A DNA stretch of 64,000 bases. It comes from Stappia sp. TSB10P1A (GTDB taxonomy: Bacteria > Pseudomonadota > Alphaproteobacteria > Rhizobiales > Stappiaceae). Positions 1 through 7,805 of this stretch are shown here, one piece after another; positions within the stretch are counted from its first letter, which is position 1, and every line of letters starts with the position of its first letter. The translations under genes were made by a program, and so were the position numbers. The notes below the pieces were generated by a model. It was given only the letters and a program-made list of their open reading frames with translations, made no database searches and had not been told where the DNA came from. The stretch covers positions 1 to 64,000 of the forward strand of contig NZ_FYAU01000014.1 in assembly GCF_900185725.1 (NCBI RefSeq), given 5' to 3'.

Positions 1-13
1 GTGGACTTGCTTC

Positions 14-75
14 GGTGACGGCCGAGAGGATGCGAGACCGTGCTTCTTTCTCGGGGTGACGGCCGAGAGGATGCG
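14..75. repeat. Two copies of a 21-bp direct repeat, 41-bp period
   Basis: The identical 21-bp word that begins GGTGACGGCC lies at 14-34 and 55-75, 41 bp apart. A degenerate third start (GCTGACG) follows near 96. The sequence before position 14 resembles the tail of another unit, so an array may continue upstream of the window. No coding potential is supported here. Function unknown. Confidence 0.75.
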
Positions 76-158
76 GGGCTGTGCCTCCGTTTCAGGCTGA
101 CGCTCAAGCGTCCGCCCGACCTACTCCGCCCAACCGCTTCCCGACCTCCCGCCTAGCG

Positions 159-202
<44 letters not shown>

Positions 203-298
203 ACGGCCTCGCGCCCTTCTTCTTGCGCATGTTCACACCCGTATCGCGATCTCGGCCGCGGCGGGTTTGCCAGCAGGGGCAGGTGGTTGCGCGACTGA

Positions 299-326
299 TT
301 GACAGATTGTCTGATAATCTGCTAAT
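299..326 (+). promoter_or_regulatory. Predicted sigma70-type promoter with a palindromic operator in the spacer
   Basis: A perfect -35 TTGACA lies at 299-304 and a fair -10 GCTAAT at 321-326, with 16 bp between them. The spacer is filled by the inverted repeat AGATT-N7-AATCT at 304-320, whose core (TTGTCTGATAA) resembles FCD-type GntR operators. A repressor bound here would block RNA polymerase directly. The predicted start of transcription (about 333) gives roughly 90 nt of leader before the ATG at 423. No GntR gene is visible, so its source would be upstream of the window. Confidence 0.55.
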
Positions 327-422
327 GCCGTCCTGTCAGTTATGCAGAGGCCGCAAGCAGGGGCCGGAGAGGCCGCGCGGCGGCGTCCGGCGAAGCGTTG
401 CGGCAGGCGGGGAGTTGCGGAC

Positions 423-1349
423 ATGGTCGGGCAGTCGGGCGGAAAACCGGGCCAGAAATCAGGTGCGGGCACGAAGATCGCCTTCATCGGCCTCGGGCGG
501 ATGGGGCTGCCGATGGCGGTCAACCTGCTGAAGGCCGGCTACCAGGTCACCGGCTACGACCGCTCGAAGGAGGCCGGCGCCGCCTTCGCCGCCAAGGGCG
601 GGAGGTCAGCGGCGAGCGCCCGCGCGGCGGCAAACGGCGCCGACATCGTCATCACCATGCTGCCGACCTCGGCCATCGTCGCCGCCTGCCTCATTGGCGA
701 AGAGAACGCGCTGGCGGATGCGGCGCCGGGCGCGCTGGTGATCGACATGAGCTCGTCGGTGCCCGCCGACACGCTGAAGCTCGCCGAGGCGCTGACGGCG
801 CGCGGCCTGTCGCTGGTCGATGCGCCGGTCTCCGGCGGCGTCGGCAAGGCCATCGACGGCACGCTGGCGATCATGGTCGGCGGCGAGGCGGGCGATGCGG
901 CCCGCGCCGAGCCGGTGCTGAAGGCGATGGGCGAGCGGATCTTCCGCGCCGGCAAGCTGGGCGCCGGCCATGTGATCAAGGTGCTGAACAACTACGTCTC
1001 GGCGGCCGGTGCGCTGGCGGCGGTGGAGGCGCTGATCGTCGGCCGCGAGTTCGGCCTCGACGAGGGCGTGATCACCGACATTCTCAACGCCTCGACCGGG
1101 CGCAACAACACGACCGAGAACAAGGTCAGGAAGTTCATCCTGTCGGGCGCCTTCAACTCCGGCTTCGACCTGGCGCTGATGTCGAAGGATATCGGCATCG
1201 CGGCGGGGCTCGCAGGCGACCTCGGCCTCGACATGAAGCTGCTGGCGCGCACCTCGCAGGAGTGGACCGCGGCGACGGACGAGCTGCCGGCCGGCGCCGA
1301 CCACACCGAGATCTACCGCTATGTCGACGGCGGGGCGCGCCGTGGCTGA
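423..1349 (+). CDS. NAD(P)-dependent 3-hydroxyisobutyrate dehydrogenase-family oxidoreductase
   Basis: A 308-aa beta-hydroxyacid dehydrogenase, expected to oxidise a short-chain 3-hydroxy acid with NAD(P)+ in the cytoplasm. The Rossmann motif GLGRMG is at residues 23-28, the substrate-binding motif DAPVSGG starts near 133, and the catalytic lysine is K186 in IKVLNN. The ATG at 423 is preferred to the in-frame ATG at 342: it has a GGGGAG ribosome-binding site, and 342 lies almost at the predicted transcription start. It is the first gene of an operon running to 7742. Relatives include HIBADH, tartronate-semialdehyde reductase and L-threonate dehydrogenase; the real substrate is not readable from sequence. 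Confidence 0.88.
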   Translation: MVGQSGGKPGQKSGAGTKIAFIGLGRMGLPMAVNLLKAGYQVTGYDRSKEAGAAFAAKGGRSAASARAAANGADIVITMLPTSAIVAACLIGEENALADAAPGALVIDMSSSVPADTLKLAEALTARGLSLVDAPVSGGVGKAIDGTLAIMVGGEAGDAARAEPVLKAMGERIFRAGKLGAGHVIKVLNNYVSAAGALAAVEALIVGREFGLDEGVITDILNASTGRNNTTENKVRKFILSGAFNSGFDLALMSKDIGIAAGLAGDLGLDMKLLARTSQEWTAATDELPAGADHTEIYRYVDGGARRG

Positions 1350-2607
1350 CCTGCTCGCCGCCCTTGCCGGCCGCCTCGAGGCCGCCTCCGGCGACCCGGA
1401 GCTGACCCGGTTGTCGCCGGGCCTTGCCGTGGCGCTGGCGATCCGCGCGGGCGAGGCGCGCGCCGTGCTGCGGATCGCGGCGGGCAGGGTGGAGCCGGCG
1501 GGCGCGGACGCATCTGCCGAAATCGAGATGCACCTCGGCGAGGGCGTGCTGGAGAAGATGCTGCAGGTGCCCCCGCCGCCGCGCCACCAGGGCTTCACGG
1601 CGCTGCAGATCGCCAATCCGGGCGTGACGGTCGAGGGCGACGACCTCGTCATCGCGCGGGCGCGCGCCGCGCTGGAGCGGCTGTTCGAACTGGCGCTGGC
1701 CGCGCCCGAGCTCGCCGCGCCGAGGCGCATCCGGCCGAGCGAAGGGGTAACCGGGCGCAGGATCACGCTCGACTGCGCCGAAGGGCCGCTGGAGATCCAC
1801 ACCGACATTGCCGGGCGCAAGGGCGCGGTGCCGCTGGTCTTTTTGCATACGGCGGGGGCGGATGCGCGCCAGTTCGAGGCGCAGATGGCCGACAGCGCGC
1901 TGGGCGAGACTCATGAGCTGCACGCGCCGGACATGCCGTTCCACGGGCGCTCGCTGCCGCCGCTTGGCTGGGACGGCGCGCCCTACGCCCTGACGGCGGA
2001 GCGCTATCTCGACTGGGTGAAGGCCTATCTGGCGCAGGTCGTCGGCCGGCCGGCGATCCTTGCCGGCTGCTCGATGGGCGCGGCGGTGACGCTGGTCTGC
2101 GCGGCCCGCGCGCCGGAGCTGCTGCGCGGCGTGCTGGCGATCGAGCCGCCCTACCGCGCCAAGGGGCGGATCCACCGCGGCCAGAACGATGTCGGCGTCC
2201 ATGCCGGCCTGCACAACGGCGCCTTCGTGCGCGGGCTGATGGCGCCGACCTCGCCGGAAGGCTACCGCCGCCGCGCCGCCTGGATCTACTCGCAAGGGGC
2301 GCCGGGCGTCTATCAGGCGGATCTCGGCTTCTACTCGCTGGAATTCGACGGCGAGGAGACCGCCCCGATGGTGGATGCCGCCCGCCTGCCGGTGGTGCTG
2401 CTGTCGGGCGCCTACGACTATTCGGCAACGCCGGAGGACGGCGCGCGGCTCTGCGCCCTGATGCCGGGCGCCCGCCAGATCGTCATGCCCGATCTCGGCC
2501 ATTTCCCGATGACCGAACATCCCGACCTTTTCGCCGGCTACCTGGACCAGGCGCTGGCGCTCCTCGCCGCCGGACCCGGCGACCAACCCTCGAACGCGAG
2601 CAACTGA
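1321..2607 (+). CDS. Alpha/beta hydrolase with an SCP2-like N-terminal region
   Basis: A 428-aa protein. The C-terminal half is an alpha/beta hydrolase with nucleophile S251 in GCSMGA, a likely acid D366 (GAYDY) and H394 (DLGHF), so a complete catalytic triad. The first 130 or so residues are not hydrolase fold; they resemble an SCP2/sterol-carrier-like module (weak recognition). The gene overlaps the preceding one by 29 bp if it starts at ATG 1321, or by 8 bp from the in-frame GTG at 1342, which is also plausible. Family members cleave esters, lactones or C-C bonds of beta-diketones; next to a decarboxylase-like protein and a dehydrogenase it probably acts in degradation of a ring or dicarbonyl compound (inference). 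Confidence 0.82.
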   Translation: MSTAGRAVADLLAALAGRLEAASGDPELTRLSPGLAVALAIRAGEARAVLRIAAGRVEPAGADASAEIEMHLGEGVLEKMLQVPPPPRHQGFTALQIANPGVTVEGDDLVIARARAALERLFELALAAPELAAPRRIRPSEGVTGRRITLDCAEGPLEIHTDIAGRKGAVPLVFLHTAGADARQFEAQMADSALGETHELHAPDMPFHGRSLPPLGWDGAPYALTAERYLDWVKAYLAQVVGRPAILAGCSMGAAVTLVCAARAPELLRGVLAIEPPYRAKGRIHRGQNDVGVHAGLHNGAFVRGLMAPTSPEGYRRRAAWIYSQGAPGVYQADLGFYSLEFDGEETAPMVDAARLPVVLLSGAYDYSATPEDGARLCALMPGARQIVMPDLGHFPMTEHPDLFAGYLDQALALLAAGPGDQPSNASN

Positions 2608-2618
2608 AGGAAGTGAAC

Positions 2619-3029
2619 ATGAGCACGAAGACCATGCGCCCCGACGGCACGCCGGCCGGCGAACGGTTCGAAGCCGGCCTCAAGACCCGCCGCGAGGTGC
2701 TGGGCGACGACTACGTGAACGCCTCGGTCAACAAGGCGACGGACTACAACTGGCCGATGCAGCAGCTCGTCACCGAATATTGCTGGGGCGATGTGTGGAA
2801 TCGTCCCGGCCTCGGCCGCCGCGAACGCTCGATCCTCAATCTCGGCATGATCTCGGCGCTCGGCCGCAGCCACGAGCTGCGCCTGCATGTGCGCGGCGCG
2901 ATCAACAACGGCCTCACCAAGGAAGAGATCCGCGAAATCATGCTGCAGGTCGCGATCTATTGCGGCGTGCCGGCGGGGATCGACAGTTTCCGCACCGCCC
3001 AGGACGTCTTCGACGAAATGGGCATCTGA
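2619..3029 (+). CDS. Carboxymuconolactone decarboxylase-family protein
   Basis: A 136-aa PcaC-like protein with the characteristic stretch around residues 85-110 (HELRLHVRGAINNGLT, then EEIREIMLQ). The peroxidase-type CxxC of AhpD is absent, so decarboxylase/lyase chemistry is more likely than peroxidase activity. The ATG at 2619 has a GAAGGAAG ribosome-binding site; a GTG two codons earlier is less likely. It follows the hydrolase by 11 bp and precedes the binding protein. The gene set suggests an aromatic or cyclic acid substrate, but no ring-cleavage enzyme is in view. Confidence 0.85.
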   Translation: MSTKTMRPDGTPAGERFEAGLKTRREVLGDDYVNASVNKATDYNWPMQQLVTEYCWGDVWNRPGLGRRERSILNLGMISALGRSHELRLHVRGAINNGLTKEEIREIMLQVAIYCGVPAGIDSFRTAQDVFDEMGI

Positions 3030-3079
3030 TTGCGCCGTGCCCGGAGCGACATCCGGGCAATCATTCCAGGGAGGAAGCA

Positions 3080-4309
3080 ATGACCAAGACCACGACGAAA
3101 TCCCCGTTCAGCCTGTCGCGCCGCCAGGTGCTGGCGGCCGGTGCCGCAACGGCGCTGACCATGCCGTTCTACGCGCGCCGGGGCTTTGCCGCCGACACGA
3201 TCAATGTCGGCGTGATCCAGCCGCTGTCGGGCGCCAATGCCCAGTTCGGCATCAACTCGCGCAACGGCATCCAGCTCGTCGCCGACGAGATCAATGCCGC
3301 CGGCGGCATCCAGTCGATGGGCGGGGCGAAGATCAACCTGATCATCTCCGACGCCACCTCCAACCCGACCCAGGCCGCGACCGTGGCGCAGCGGATGATG
3401 TCGCAGGACGGCGTATGCGCGGTGCTCGGCGCCTTCGCCTCGTCGCTGACGCTGGCGATCTCCGAGGTGACCGAGCGGCGCGGCGTGCCGCTGCTCACCA
3501 TGTCCTTCTCGGACCAGGTGACGGGCCGCGGCTTCCGCAACATCTTCCAGGTGGTGTCCAAGGCCTCGCAGCTCGGCAGCGCGACGATCACCCACACGCT
3601 CGACCTTGCCCGCAAGGCCGGCGACGAGATCACCAAGATCGCCATCATGTATGAGGACACCGCCTACGGCACATCGCAGGCCGGCGGCCTGCGCGCCGCG
3701 GCGGAGGCCAACGGCATCGAGGTGGTGATGGACGAGGCCTATCCGCTCGGCATCACCGACGTGTCGCCGCTGATCAACCAGCTTCGCCGCACCCAGGCCC
3801 AGGCGGTGTTCCCGGTCTCCTACCTGAACGACAGCCTGCTGATCATCCGCAACATGCGCCAGCAGGGCATCAACCTGCCGACCATCGGCGGCGCGGCGGG
3901 CTATATCATCCCCGACTTCCGCAACGGCCTCGGCGAGCTTGCCGACGACGTGCTGTCGATCTCGCCGGCGGCCTACGATCAGGCGCCGGAGTTCACCGAG
4001 CGGTTCCGCGAGCGCTTCGGCTATTTCATGGTGCACGAGGCGCAGGAGCACGCCGCCTGCATGGGCGTGCTGGCCTCGGCGCTGGAGAAGGCCGGCAATG
4101 CCGACCCGCGCCAGCTCCGCGAGGTCATCGCCGCCGAGACCTTCGACGAGGGCTGGGCCACCGTCATGTCGGGCGGCAAGATCAAGTTCGACGAGACCGG
4201 CCTCAACATCCACGCGGTGCCGATGATGGTGCAGTGGCGCGGCGACGAGCTGGTGACCGTCGCCCCGGCGGAATACGCCAAGGCCGAGGCCGTCTGGCAC
4301 CGCCTCTGA
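3080..4309 (+). CDS. ABC transporter substrate-binding protein, Leu/Ile/Val (Peripla_BP_6) family
   Basis: A 409-aa periplasmic binding protein. The N-terminus carries a twin-arginine-type signal (SRRQVLAAG at residues 13-21), with cleavage expected near residues 36-38, followed by the family opening NVGVIQPLSGANAQFG. It starts at ATG 3080 behind GGGAGGAAGC. It is followed by four genes for a full HAAT importer, so it supplies the substrate specificity. Given the linked catabolic genes the ligand is probably an organic or aromatic acid rather than leucine (inference). Confidence 0.92.
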   Translation: MTKTTTKSPFSLSRRQVLAAGAATALTMPFYARRGFAADTINVGVIQPLSGANAQFGINSRNGIQLVADEINAAGGIQSMGGAKINLIISDATSNPTQAATVAQRMMSQDGVCAVLGAFASSLTLAISEVTERRGVPLLTMSFSDQVTGRGFRNIFQVVSKASQLGSATITHTLDLARKAGDEITKIAIMYEDTAYGTSQAGGLRAAAEANGIEVVMDEAYPLGITDVSPLINQLRRTQAQAVFPVSYLNDSLLIIRNMRQQGINLPTIGGAAGYIIPDFRNGLGELADDVLSISPAAYDQAPEFTERFRERFGYFMVHEAQEHAACMGVLASALEKAGNADPRQLREVIAAETFDEGWATVMSGGKIKFDETGLNIHAVPMMVQWRGDELVTVAPAEYAKAEAVWHRL

Positions 4310-4347
4310 TCCCGACCTCAAGCCCCCGCTGAGGGGCTGCCAGGCGA

Positions 4348-4375
4348 CCGGGAGGGTCCTCAAGCGCCCTCCCGG
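4348..4375 (+). promoter_or_regulatory. Stem-loop between binding-protein and permease genes
   Basis: A perfect 9-bp stem, CCGGGAGGG (4348-4356) pairing with CCCTCCCGG (4367-4375), with a 10-nt loop and no following T-run. It sits 38 bp after the binding-protein stop. It probably protects the upstream mRNA from 3' exonucleases or attenuates transcription, so that binding protein outnumbers permease. Confidence 0.6.
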
Positions 4376-4394
4376 CGAACCTTGTGAGGGGACC

Positions 4395-5285
4395 ATGGAA
4401 TACCTCATCATCCTGCTTCAGACCCTGCTCGACGGGATCATGATCGGCGGCGTCTACGCGGTGCTGGCGATCGGTCTCAGCCTCGTCTTCGGCGTCATGC
4501 ACATCGTCAACTTCGCCCATGCGGAGTTCATGATGATCGGCATGTTCATCGGCTGGGCGTGCTGGCACTTTCTCGGCCTCGACCCGATGCTCGGCGCCTT
4601 CATCGCGCTCGCCGTGACCTTCGGCTTCGGCATGGTGCTGCAGCGCGTGCTGATCCGCCCGGTGCTCGGCGCGCCGCAGGTCGCGCAGATCTTCCTGACC
4701 GTCGGCATGCTGTTCGCGCTGGAAAACGCCGCCCTGATGATCATGGGCGCCGAATACCGCTCGGTGACGACGCCCTACCAGACCCAGTCGCTGACGCTGT
4801 TCTCCCATGGCGCGGAGCGGGTGCTGGTCGGCATGGACAAGCTCTATGCCTTCCTGATGGCCCTGCTGTCGGGCAGCGCGGTGTGGCTGTTCCTCAACAA
4901 GACCCGCTTCGGCGCGGCCATGCGTGCGACCTCGCAGGACCCGATGGCGGCCAAGCTGATGGGCGTCAACACCGACCTGATGTACGCGGTCGCCTTCGGC
5001 CTCGGCGTCGGCACCACCGCCTTCGGCGGCTCGGTCGTGCTGCCCTATATCACCGCCTCGCCGGCGGTCGGCTCGGGCTATGCGGTGCTGATGTTCACGG
5101 TGGTGGTGCTCGGCGGCCTCGGCTCGGTGACCGGCGCGATCATCGGCGGCATCGCCGTCGGCATCATCCAGTCCTTCTCCGCCCTGTTCATGCCGATCCA
5201 GCTCCAGAACCTCGCGCTGTTCGTGGTGTTCATCCTGGTGCTGGCGCTGCGGCCGGAAGGCATCGTCGCCCGGAGGCGCTCATGA
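4395..5285 (+). CDS. Branched-chain-type ABC transporter permease, LivH-like
   Basis: A 296-aa inner-membrane protein with about eight hydrophobic segments and the family signature around residues 30-50 (GLSLVFGVMHIVNFAHAEF). It ends in the typical ALRPEGIVARR tail. The ATG at 4395 has a GAGGGGAC ribosome-binding site. It overlaps the next permease by ATGA. With the LivM-like partner it forms the channel of the importer fed by the protein at 3080. Confidence 0.93.
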   Translation: MEYLIILLQTLLDGIMIGGVYAVLAIGLSLVFGVMHIVNFAHAEFMMIGMFIGWACWHFLGLDPMLGAFIALAVTFGFGMVLQRVLIRPVLGAPQVAQIFLTVGMLFALENAALMIMGAEYRSVTTPYQTQSLTLFSHGAERVLVGMDKLYAFLMALLSGSAVWLFLNKTRFGAAMRATSQDPMAAKLMGVNTDLMYAVAFGLGVGTTAFGGSVVLPYITASPAVGSGYAVLMFTVVVLGGLGSVTGAIIGGIAVGIIQSFSALFMPIQLQNLALFVVFILVLALRPEGIVARRRS

Positions 5286-6271
5286 CCCGCGCCGAGACCC
5301 TGTCCATCGCGCTGCCCGCGCTGGTCGTGCTGGCGCTGATCATCGCCCCGCTCGGCCTCGATCCCTATGGCTACACGCTGCGCATCCTGTGCCTGATGCT
5401 GCTGTTCTGCGCCATGGGCCAGGCCTGGAACATCGTCGGCGGCCTCGCCAACCAGATCTCGCTCGGCCACGCGGCCTATTTCGGCATCGGCGCCTACAGT
5501 TCGACGATCCTGTTCGGCTCGTTCGGCCTCTCGCCGCTGATCGGCGTGTTCGTCGGCATGGCGCTGGCGGCGCTCTTCGCGCTGGTGCTGTCGCTGCCGA
5601 CGCTCAGGCTCAAGGGCCACTATTTCGCGCTGGCGACGCTTGCCGCCGGCGAGGTGGCCCGCGTCGTCGCCAATTCCTGGACCAGCCTGACCGGCGGGCC
5701 GGTCGGCATCTCCGTGCCCTATCGGCCCGATGCCGGCTTCTGGGCGCTGCAGTTCCAGACCGTGCTGCCGAACTACTACCTGTTCCTCGGCGCCATGGTC
5801 CTGGTGTCGCTGGTGTTCTGGCGGGTCCAGACCTCGGCCTTCGGCTATCGGCTGCGGGCGATCAAGGAGAACGAGACGGCGGCCGAGGTGATCGGCGTCA
5901 ACACCTACCGGGTGAAGCTGCATGCCTCGCTGCTGTCGGCGGTGCTGACCGCGATGCTCGGCACGCTCTATGCCCAGTTCCAGTTCTTCTTCGATCCCGA
6001 CACGATCTTCGGCGTGGCGACGATCTCGGTGAAGATGGCGCTGATCGTCATCCTGGGCGGTGCCGGCCGGCTCTATGGCCCGTGGATCGGCGCGGCGGTG
6101 ATCATTCCGCTGGAAGAGATGGCCAATTCCTATCTCGGCAACTCCATCGCCGGCCTGTCGCAATTCGCCTATGGCGTGCTGCTGATCGTGGTGATCCTGC
6201 TCAACCCGCGCGGCCTGATCTCGCTGTTCGAGTCGCTGCGCGACCGGCTCAAGCGGAGGCAGCGCGCATGA
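5282..6271 (+). CDS. Branched-chain-type ABC transporter permease, LivM-like
   Basis: A 329-aa polytopic membrane protein with the LivM signature GGLANQISLGHAAYFGIGAY near residues 52-71 and the EAA-like loop around RLRAIKENETAAEVIGVN. It starts inside the stop codon of the LivH-like gene (ATGA) and overlaps the ATPase gene the same way, so expression of the set is translationally coupled. It is the second half of the membrane channel. Confidence 0.93.
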   Translation: MTRAETLSIALPALVVLALIIAPLGLDPYGYTLRILCLMLLFCAMGQAWNIVGGLANQISLGHAAYFGIGAYSSTILFGSFGLSPLIGVFVGMALAALFALVLSLPTLRLKGHYFALATLAAGEVARVVANSWTSLTGGPVGISVPYRPDAGFWALQFQTVLPNYYLFLGAMVLVSLVFWRVQTSAFGYRLRAIKENETAAEVIGVNTYRVKLHASLLSAVLTAMLGTLYAQFQFFFDPDTIFGVATISVKMALIVILGGAGRLYGPWIGAAVIIPLEEMANSYLGNSIAGLSQFAYGVLLIVVILLNPRGLISLFESLRDRLKRRQRA

Positions 6272-7008
6272 GCGGCCAGCTTCTCGAGGTGCGCAACGTC
6301 ACCCGCCGCTTCGGCGGCCTGGTGGCCAATTCCAACGTCGCCTTCACCGTCGCGCCGGGCGAGATCGTCGGCCTGATCGGCCCGAACGGCGCCGGCAAGA
6401 CGACGCTGTTCAACGTGCTGGTCGGCATCTATCCGCCGAGCTCGGGCGAGGTGATCTTCGACGGCAAGAGCATCGGCGGGATGAAGCCGCACCAGATCGC
6501 CAAGGCCGGCCTGACCAAGACGTTCCAGAACGTCGCGCTGTTCGCCGAAACCTCCGTGCTCGACAATGTCGTGACCGGCGGGCTGGTCAACCGCAGCCTC
6601 ACGGACGCGCGCCGCTTCGCCGCCGAGTGCCTGGAGCGGGTCGGCATCGGCGCCATTGCCGGCAAGAAGGCGGGCGACCTGTCCTTCCCCGAGCGCGCCC
6701 GCGTCGAGGTGGCCCGTGCCCTGTGCACCTCGCCGAAGCTCCTGCTGCTGGACGAGGTGATGGCGGCGCTGACGCCGGCGGAGATGGAGGAGATCATCGA
6801 ACTGGTGCGCTCGCTGCGCGACGAGGGCATGACCTTCATCGTCGTCGAGCACCACATGAAGGCGGTGATGAAACTGTGCGAGCGGCTGATCGTGCTGAAT
6901 TTCGGCGAGATGATCGCCGACGGCACGCCGCAGGAGATCGCCAGCAACCGCAAGGTGCTGGACGCCTATCTCGGCGCCAATTTCACGACGCAAGGGGAGG
7001 GCCACTGA
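6268..7008 (+). CDS. Branched-chain-type ABC transporter ATPase, LivG-like, with a divergent signature motif
   Basis: A 246-aa ATPase with Walker A GPNGAGKT at residues 38-45, Walker B LLLLDE ending at E163, and the H-loop VVEHHM. The ABC signature is not LSGGQ or the usual LSYGQ but LSFPERARVE from L138, and the D-loop segment reads EVMAALTP instead of EPxAGL. The frame is open and the rest is well conserved, so it is probably functional as a heterodimer with the LivF-like subunit. An EVMAGLTP-like variant occurs in a LivG subgroup (from general family knowledge). Confidence 0.9.
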   Translation: MSGQLLEVRNVTRRFGGLVANSNVAFTVAPGEIVGLIGPNGAGKTTLFNVLVGIYPPSSGEVIFDGKSIGGMKPHQIAKAGLTKTFQNVALFAETSVLDNVVTGGLVNRSLTDARRFAAECLERVGIGAIAGKKAGDLSFPERARVEVARALCTSPKLLLLDEVMAALTPAEMEEIIELVRSLRDEGMTFIVVEHHMKAVMKLCERLIVLNFGEMIADGTPQEIASNRKVLDAYLGANFTTQGEGH

Positions 7009-7742
7009 TGCAGGCCACGGCCAGTCACACGGACGTCCTGCTGGAGATCGGCGAACTGACCGCCGGCTATGGCGCCCAGCCGGTGCTGCACGGCATCTCG
7101 CTGCATGTGGCGCGCCACGAGTTCGTTGCCGTGATCGGCGCCAACACCGCCGGCAAGAGCACGCTTTTGCGCGCGATCTCCGGCCTTCTGCCGCAGTGCC
7201 GGGGCCGCATCGCCTTCGAGGGGCGCGACCTGACGCGGATGAAGGCGCATCAGATCGCCGGCCTCGGCATCGCCCATGTTCCGGAAGGGCGCCATGTCTT
7301 CCCCGAGATGACGGTGGAGGAAAACCTCAGGATGGGCGCCTTTTCGCATGCCGACCGGGGAGCGGTGCAGCAGGCGCTGGAGCGGGTGTTCGAGCTGTTC
7401 CCGCGGCTGAAGGAGCGGCGGGCGCAATATGCCGGCTCGATGTCCGGCGGCGAGCAGCAGATGGTGGCGGTCGGCCGCGGCATGATGCTGGAGCCCAAGC
7501 TCCTCATCCTCGACGAGCCGAGCCTCGGCCTTGCGCCGATGGTGGTGGAGGAGATGCACCAGCGCTTCCTCGACATCCACCGCTCCGGCGTCACGGTGCT
7601 GCTGGTCGAGCAGAACGTGTCGCTGGCCCTGCACAGCGCGGAACGGGCCTATGTGATGGCCTCGGGCGCGATCGAGATCGAGGGCTCGGCGCGCGAACTG
7701 CTGCATGACGACCGCATCCGCAAGGCCTATCTGGGCATCTGA
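7008..7742 (+). CDS. Branched-chain-type ABC transporter ATPase, LivF-like
   Basis: A 244-aa ATPase. Walker A is GANTAGKS at residues 44-51 (Thr where most LivF have Gly, still within GxxxxGKS). The signature MSGGEQQ and Walker B LLILDEP are canonical. The start codon overlaps the preceding stop (TGATG). It is the last gene of the first operon and is followed by a strong terminator. It pairs with the LivG-like subunit, supplying one canonical signature motif where the partner's is degenerate. Confidence 0.92.
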   Translation: MQATASHTDVLLEIGELTAGYGAQPVLHGISLHVARHEFVAVIGANTAGKSTLLRAISGLLPQCRGRIAFEGRDLTRMKAHQIAGLGIAHVPEGRHVFPEMTVEENLRMGAFSHADRGAVQQALERVFELFPRLKERRAQYAGSMSGGEQQMVAVGRGMMLEPKLLILDEPSLGLAPMVVEEMHQRFLDIHRSGVTVLLVEQNVSLALHSAERAYVMASGAIEIEGSARELLHDDRIRKAYLGI

Positions 7743-7759
7743 GCGCGGATAGAAAAACG

Positions 7760-7790
7760 GGCGGCCCGGCAGATGTCGGGCCGCCTTTTT
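7760..7790 (+). terminator. Rho-independent terminator of the first operon
   Basis: A 9-bp G+C-rich stem, GGCGGCCCG at 7760-7768 pairing with CGGGCCGCC at 7777-7785, with an 8-nt loop and then five T (7786-7790). It lies 18 bp after the last ABC gene and ends 16 bp before the 3' end of the convergent dadA. Confidence 0.85.
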
Positions 7791-7805
7791 CAGGTTCGTT
7801 CGCCC

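Noticed and set aside
14-75. CRISPR array
   Set aside because: Only two repeats, 20-bp intervening sequences that are themselves similar, and no cas genes.
342-422. Upstream ATG for the first dehydrogenase
   Set aside because: It lies almost at the predicted transcription start, adds residues without similarity, and the ATG at 423 has a good ribosome-binding site.
606-1820. Long antisense open frames throughout the window (for example 606-1820, 1153-2586, 11638-14055, 14802-16493)
   Set aside because: They mirror real genes in high-G+C DNA, are full of Arg/Ala/Gly/His-rich low-complexity translation, and show no domain; the opposite strand carries clear family motifs in each case.
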